Shown one piece after another: positions 58,450-64,000 of a DNA stretch of 64,000 nt. The position numbers and the translations under genes were made by a program. The notes under the pieces were generated by a model, which was not told the origin of the DNA, did not search any database, and was given only the letters and a program-made list of their open reading frames with translations. Each line of letters starts with the position of its first letter. Within the stretch, counting starts at the first letter, position 1. The DNA is from Gonatopus flavifemur (Eukaryota; Arthropoda; Insecta; Hymenoptera; Dryinidae): positions 6,438,001-6,502,000 of the forward strand of contig JAFFJZ010000017.1 of NCBI GenBank assembly GCA_018340375.1, read 5' to 3'.

Positions 58450-59099
58450 TACCAGGTGTGTAAGTATGAAACCGGAATTTTCGTACAGAAAAACACGTTT
58501 ATTGTGATGATATGATACAAAGTAACTTATTCAAAGTATTTTCCGTCGCTACCCATGCAGAAATTGACGAACGGCCCAGTACTAGAATAACGTTATTTGC
58601 CAACCGCCAACTGTTGGCAAACAACGTTGGAATAAACCCGGAATGATAACGCTGATCAACACTGGTACGGCGTTGTTCACCAATACTGGGTCAACGTTAA
58701 CATCAACCCTGAATCAGGACTGGTTTTTCATTGGATACCAACATTGACAATTGATTTTCAACCGGTGATGGTAATCCATTTAAGCCTTTGTACGTAGCTA
58801 ATGAAAATAATTTCATATTTTCAGCTAATGTCCACACCGAAAAAACCATATTCTAAGATTGAGAGGGCGCATCTAACTTTAAGAACATTGGCATCTAAAA
58901 TAAGCGCCAAGAATATATTTCAAATAATTCACAAAAAAATTATTGGAATCCTTGTCGATCTCGTACTGTATGTGTAATAGATGTATGGAAACATGTTCCA
59001 ATGTCAATTGCTAGAACCGTGTTCTACAGCAATCGAACTCCCTGGTGGAAATTATCTTAATGAAGATATTTAATGATAATAAGCGTTCAAACTGTGGGA

Positions 59100-59195
59100 G
59101 TCAATGCAAAAATCTCATAGCCCTACACGCGGAATCGAACCTAACACAAAATCCTAACCCTAATGAGAGAATGACGCTTTGACCAGTACAACTGT
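59100..59195 (-). repeat. tRNA-derived SINE-like segment 3
   Basis: On the minus strand an A-box-like TACTGGTCAAAGCG is followed by GGTTCGATTCCGCG (B box). The arms are not consistent with a functional tRNA. Confidence 0.5.
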
Positions 59196-59509
59196 ACGCC
59201 AGTTATGTATTCTGACATAAATTAAAGTAATATTTTATAGTCGGTGTGAGGAGTCTGGTAACAGATCTAACGGGAATATTTTTGAAGACGTTGTTATTGA
59301 TGAATTTTAAATATTTTTCTCCGACTGTATACTATTAAGAATGTTTCTCTTATCATTCTGATGAGTTACAAATTTTCAAATAACAGCAATAACATATTAT
59401 ATAAAGATATTTTCGTTGGAACTGTTACCGCAGTTCTTACACCGACTAGACTAGACTTGCAAATTATTCAAATTCAGTATCAGTAATAATTTTTCTGTAC
59501 CGTCGAACC

Positions 59510-61358
59510 GGTACCTACGCGATGCATTAGAAAAGATCAATTAAAGTGACGTGTTTATCCGATTCAATCATCCGTCGGTTGAATATAATAATCTATGAGC
59601 CTGTGTGAAAATTGCAGTTCGGTTGAGAGATGTGAGGTTAAATTTATGTGATCAAAAAATGGATGAATTATTTTTGTGAAATGTGTGGTGGTTATTTCTT
59701 GAATGATGTGTATCAAAAAATCTGTTAGTAAGTGCAAAATGAATTAGTAAATCAGTCATAGCTGTTGTAACATGTCAAAAAATCGTAATTTGTTGATGCA
59801 GTGAAAATGAATTTTCTTCAAATACTTACATCAGTACTTCTAGGCAAAAACTCAGAGATCATATTAATTTTGTAATAAATATGAGTCATGAAGAACTCAT
59901 TTGATCAAAAATATGTCAAAGAAATGTTCCAAATGGATTGCAAAAAACTTGGATTATTCACTTGCAGCTGGACGGATGGTTTTACTTTTCAAATTGAAGA
60001 GTACTCTTCATGTTGAAATTTTCAAATTTGAGAAAAAAGCCTTATGTTCTCAGTTGAATTTGTTGTTAGGGTGATGATAAACTTGTAGGAAGAGTTTGAA
60101 AGTTGAGTGGAATCTATATTGATCAGGAAAGTCCAAATCGTGTGGCAAAAGTTAGAAAATCTGTCAACTTAGCTTACGGCATGTGGGTATTCTATCAGCT
60201 TTTCTTCACTAAACGAAATCTAGGCAGAAGAAATGTATCAAAATTTAGTAAAATCAAGTTGGTACAGAGTAAGAGAGGACAGATATATTCAATGAATTTT
60301 ATTGGTTATCATAAAAATGTTGATAAATACGTAAAGGCTATGTATGACTCAATTTATCGTCTCTCAATATTTTTGGTCAATGATTTTGTATTGTGTGCAT
60401 TTTTGTATCTTTTCACTAGTAGGTTGAGGAAACATGTGTATTGGACCTGTTTCATAAATATAATAACATTCATTTGTAGGAACATGATACAACATTATTG
60501 GAACAAAAGTATTGAAAGACGACACATTGGATCTTCTATAGCCTTTCCTTATTTATCAACATTTTTATAATAACCAATAAAATTCATTGAATATATCTGT
60601 CCTCTCTTACTCTGTACCAACTTGATTTTACTAAATTTTGATACATTTCTCCTGCCTAGATTTCGTTTAGTGAAGACAAGCTGATAGAATACCCATGTGC
60701 CGTGAGCTAAGTTGACAGATTTTCTAACTTTTGCCACACGATTTGGACTTTCCTGATCAATATAGATTCCACTCAACTTTCAAACTCTTCCTACAAGTTT
60801 ATCATCACCCTAACAACAAATTCAACTGAGAACATAAGGCTTTTTTCTCAAATTTGAAAATTTCAACATGAAGAGTACTCTTCAATTTGAAAAGTAAAAC
60901 CATCCGTCCAGCTGCAAGTGAATAATCCAAGTTTTTTGCAATTCATTTTTAACATTCTTTTGACATATTTTTGATCAAATGAGTTCTTCATGACTCATAT
61001 TTATTACAAAATTAATATGATCTCTGAGTTTTTGCCTAGAAGTACTGATGTAAGTATTTGAAGAAAATTCATTTTCACTGCATCAACAAATTACGATTTT
61101 TTGACATGTTACAACAGCTATGACTGATTTACTAATTCATTTTGCACTTACTAACAGATTTTTTGATACACATTATTCAAGAAATAACCACCACACATTT
61201 CACAAAAATAATTCATCCATTTTTTGATCACATAAATTTAACCTCACATCTGTCAACCGAACTGCAATTTTCACACAGGCTCATAGATTATTATATTCAA
61301 CCGACGGATGATTGAATCGGATAAACACGTCACTTTAATTGATCTTTTCTAATGTTTA
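59510..61358. repeat. Long foldback family C, copy 2 (complete)
   Basis: Arms of about 820 bp (59524-60335 and 60548-61358) are highly similar in inverted order around a loop of about 210 bp. Termini carry TAGAAAAGATCAATTAAAG. A 75-codon frame (IDQESPNRVAKVRKS start, FIGYHKNVDK end) is open in each arm and in the two arms of copy 1. The element has no transposase and no flanking duplication was resolved. Confidence 0.9.
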
Positions 61359-63185
61359 GAATGACTTTCATACGAATATTGTGAATTTATAAGTCATTTT
61401 AGATCTCAGGCTAGATAATTTACAAAATTATTTTGTACAGAGCGGTTATTTAAAATGATCTGGGAATATTCTTATTCCAAGAATTTATTCTAAAACGGAG
61501 AATATCTTATGAAGTCACTAAAAATTAGAGGGAGTTAGTCTTATAATAAGAGGATTGGTTTAGAGGAAGAGTGAAGAATAAATTCCTCTCAATCCTAGAA
61601 TATCGTTTTGTCGGTGCATGTTTATATCGAAAGTAAAAAATATAACACATCTGTTCGTATGTTGCTGAAGTTTGAATCGATTCTTGAAACGAATGAATAA
61701 TCCGAAAACATGTAAAGAAGTCAATTCGAGAACATGAATAATAATTTCTTCAAAATTTTGCCGTATTAAACCACACATAATGAACAACGTTGAACGAGTT
61801 TTAAATCAACGTCGGCAAATCATCATTGACTATCGGCGTTACAACAACATTGTACTGGTTGTTACTTCAACCACGTTACAACGTTGGCAACCAACCCTGG
61901 TAATCAGTGTTGTACCAGTACTGTTTCGATTGTTATGGTTGGTTGGAAGTCGGCATTTTCTGCATGGGTATCTATACATTTTTTCCATCTTTCTGGCAAT
62001 TTGTGGATTCCACGCCAAAAGAATTGTTGCTCTTTTGAGGCAAACCAGTCATCGAGCCATTTTCGTACATCTTCGTAAGAAGTAAAGCGCTGCTCAGCAA
62101 GTGCGTGTTCCATCGATGCAAACAAGTAGTTATCGGATGGGGCAAGGTCCGGTGAGTAAGGCGCGTGCTGAAGAATCTCCCAACGGAACGACTCTATCGT
62201 TTCCTGGACCTGATTTGCTTTGTGTGCTGGTGCATTTTCATGCAGCAAAATCACCTTGTGTTGTCTTTGTTGGTATTCTGGTCGTTTTTCACGCAAAACT
62301 CGATCCAAATCGATCATTTGTTGTCGGTAGCGTTGAGTATTGACAGTTTCCCCAAGTTTCAGCAGCTCGCAGTAGATGACGCCCTTCTGATCCCACCAAA
62401 CACACAGCATTGTCTTTCGTCCGTAGCGGTTTGGTCTTGTCGTCGATGTTGATGGTTCACCCGGAGTAACCCATGACTTTTTGTGCTTAGGATTCTCGAA
62501 ATATATCCACTTTTCATCGCCAGTCACAATTCGACGGAGAAATGACTTTCTTTGGAACTTGGCGAGCAGCATTACGCATGATGTTTTGCGGGTCTCCTGC
62601 TGTCTTTTGTTGAGTTCATGTGGAACCCATTTCCCCACCTTTTGTATCTTTCCCATGGCTTTCAACCGAAGGGAGATGGCTTCTCGGGTCACCTTTAACT
62701 GATCCGCCAGTTGTTGTTGTGTTTGAGCGTCGTCTTCGTCCAACAAGGCTTGCAGGTTAGCGTCTTCAAACTTTTTCGGTGGTCTTCCACGTTCTTCGTT
62801 TCTGACGTCAAAATCGCCACTTTTGAACCGTTTGAACCACTCGAAACACTGTGTTTTACCGAGAACATGCTCACCAAACGCCTCCACAAGCATTCGATGC
62901 GATTTGGCTGCGGTTTTCTTCAGATGAAAACAGAAAAGTAGTGCTGCCCGCAAATCGTAATTCGTTGGCACAAAACTCGACATGTTCATCTCTAATAAAC
63001 TAATGCTACTGAATGAAACTCGTGTAATTGTGAGTTGGAAATCTTTGTCGGATATCAATACAATAACAAGACACTGCTGACGTGATGTGTCGGTAACTGC
63101 ATCGACATCTAGCGCCACCTATGGGCAAATTCCGGTTTCATACTTACACACCTGGTATTTGAGACTGCATATGGAGATGGTATTT

Positions 63186-63371
63186 TCAAAGTAAGCTGAT
63201 TCTGCATCTATTTCCGCCTCCTTCACCACGGTTGGAAGAATTCCTGTCTCTACAACCGTTCCCGCTCTCGAATTGGTTACTCAATGCATCGATATCAGTC
63301 CCTGAATTGTCGGGACCGCCGAGAACACTGATCAATCCGGCATGCGTCAACGAAACCATGCATAACCTCAT
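63186..63371 (-). pseudogene. Secreted Gly/Asn-rich peptide, gene 5, probably non-functional
   Basis: The family core is clear (GLISVLGGPDNSGTDIDALS, NQFESGNGC) with a shared start position and a 61-codon frame. However, about 10 codons of the hydrophobic core of the signal peptide are missing (MRLCMVSLTHA remains). The shared TATAAA is absent because homology to the other units ends at about 63440. mariner-3 has inserted between the stop and the splice donor. No 3' exon was identified. Two Cys in the mature part are unique to this copy. It could still be expressed, but secretion is doubtful. Confidence 0.65.
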
Positions 63372-63439
63372 CTTGGTGAGATAGATCCACCGGAATTTAT
63401 GAAAGTACTCTACGATGGAAAATGAATGAATGATGCTAA

Positions 63440-63654
63440 ACTTTGACTATATAAGTATGGACTGATAGTGGCTAACTTCACACTCAAAGCCAACATGTAC
63501 CCGTGCTCGCAGCGCCGCCGTGTCCCATGAACTAAAATTGGAATTCCCTCGAAAGATTATGACGATATAACGATATTGTTGAGTTCGCACATAACCCAAC
63601 ATAACCTACAAGTTCAATATAAATTCTGAATGTTTCACAGGTATTCAGCGAAAT
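63440..63654. other. Junction at the end of the tandem array, 5' side of the THAP gene
   Basis: Homology to the upstream regions of genes 1-4 stops at about 63440. A TTTCACAG acceptor-like sequence at about 63640 could end a 5' UTR intron of the next gene. No TATA box was confidently placed. Confidence 0.4.
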
Positions 63655-64000
63655 ATGGGAAGGTATTGTTTTGTGAACGGTTGTAATTCATCTCAATATA
63701 AAAAAATAAATCGGGAAAATGGACAACACATACCAATGTATGGGTAAGTTGAATGAGTTTAACCTATAATATGATTTAACATGAAGTTGATTTACATTAG
63801 TATTACTAAGGAACTTATAGAATGAAAATCACTTGACTTCTATTGGAAATATTAATTTTCTGTTTACACCCTTGCAATTTCAGATTTCCTACCGACTCAA
63901 AACTCAGGCAACGATGGATATATACCATAGAGACTTCAAATGCACAACATATACCTAACTTGCCAAAAACAGCAAGAATCTGCACTTTGCATTTTGCAGA
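63655..64000 (+). CDS. THAP-domain protein, 5' part (two exons, continues beyond the window)
   Basis: Exon 1 is 63655-63743 and the intron is 63744-63883 (GTAAGT...TTTCAG, 140 bp). Exon 2 runs from 63884 past the window end. The join is in frame (split GG/A codon). The product starts MGRYCFVNGCNSS, the first Cys pair (C-x4-C) of the C2CH zinc finger. It continues in exon 2 with FPTDSKLRQRWI, the FP and W landmarks, and then ARICTLHFAE, the Cys-x2-His pair. These are hallmarks of the THAP DNA-binding domain, which serves both in P-element-like transposases and in host transcription regulators. Only the domain is visible, so which of the two this is cannot be decided. No lesion is visible. Confidence 0.88.

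Larger units (their letters stand above)
58833..61620. mobile_element. CACCGAAAAAACCATATTCTAAG-ended element, third nesting level
   Basis: CACCGAAAAAACCATATTCT with GATTGAGAGG on the left matches the complement of CCTCTCAATCCTAGAATATC with GTTTTGTCGGTG on the right. It lies inside the CCCATGCAG element and holds the foldback at 59.51-61.36 kb. Confidence 0.7.
58552..61968. mobile_element. CCCATGCAGAAA-ended element nested in mariner-3
   Basis: Ends CCCATGCAGAAA and TTTCTGCATGGG, with TA on both sides (58550-58551, 61969-61970). The arms are rich in CAACGTTG, CCAACCAACC and related words. The interruption of the transposase codons fixes the boundaries. It contains the 58.83-61.62 kb element. 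Confidence 0.93.
58527..62983 (-). pseudogene. mariner-3 transposase, cut by an insertion seven codons before its end
   Basis: From ATG 62983 the frame is open through the N-terminal HTH, the second HTH, WVPHEL, TGDEKW (first Asp) and SPDLAPSDN (third Asp) to 61969, where the nested element begins. The missing C-terminus (SDGKYFE and the stop) is found intact at 58549-58527 on the far side. The two pieces join in frame across one TA to give 345 codons plus the stop, the canonical mariner length. No other stop or frameshift is present, but the second catalytic Asp is Glu (LLHENAPAH instead of HDN). It was probably inactive or weak before the insertion. Confidence 0.95.
58452..63155 (-). mobile_element. 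mariner-3, split by a nested 3.4-kb insertion
   Basis: Inverted ends CCAGGTGTGTAAGTATGAAAC, TA at 58450-58451 and 63156-63157. Without the insertion at 58552-61968 the mariner would be about 1.29 kb. It entered the exon 1 end of secreted peptide gene 5, about 4 bp from the splice donor. Confidence 0.95.

Noticed and set aside
61780..62452. Plus-strand frames over mariner-3
   Set aside because: Antisense shadows of the transposase and of the CAACGTTG-rich arm of the nested element.

Overview
The window looks like nuclear DNA of an arthropod, most likely an insect. It is AT-rich, has spliced genes with GT/AG introns, TATA boxes and AATAAA signals, and is saturated with DNA transposons: three mariner elements, a related long-TIR element, hAT- and piggyBac-type insertions, Helitron remnants and dozens of palindromic MITEs. 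I cannot name the order or species. There are few host genes and most long open frames are transposon remnants or chance.

Region by region. 0-3.4 kb: a large foldback with a tandem core, then a dead ubiquitin-protease-like (USP) pseudogene split by a 203-bp hAT-type MITE with an 8-bp target duplication. 3.4-17 kb: mariner-1 (6.3-7.5 kb), a long-TIR element with a DD41D-type transposase (9.3-11.2 kb), mariner-2 (13.0-14.3 kb, whose pre-insertion site survives in a sister repeat near 4.2 kb) and a Helitron PIF1-helicase fragment (14.7-15.4 kb). 17-25 kb: tandem repeats and a nested stack, a 0.3-kb MITE holding both a piggyBac-type MITE (TTAA) and a 2.4-kb hAT-type element (8-bp duplication).

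25-63.4 kb: a tandem family of five minus-strand units, each encoding a small secreted Gly/Asn-rich peptide. Four units share a signal peptide, a TATA box about 90 bp upstream of the start, a splice donor just past the coding region, and a distant 3' exon with AATAAA. The fifth is damaged: its signal peptide is shortened, the shared TATA box is missing, and a mariner sits next to its splice donor. Introns and spacers have been inflated by nested transposons; the intron of gene 2 is 5.4 kb. The function of the peptides is unknown. An immune or other secreted-effector role is a guess from architecture only.

63.65-64 kb: the start of a two-exon THAP-domain gene running off the window edge, supported by C2CH-type residues joined in frame across a 140-bp intron.

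The most striking structural signal is the number of near-perfect palindromic elements ending CCC...GGG. Many are flanked by identical dinucleotides that are often not TA (AT, TT, AA, TC). Several boundaries are fixed exactly by an occupied and an empty copy of the same host repeat inside this window.
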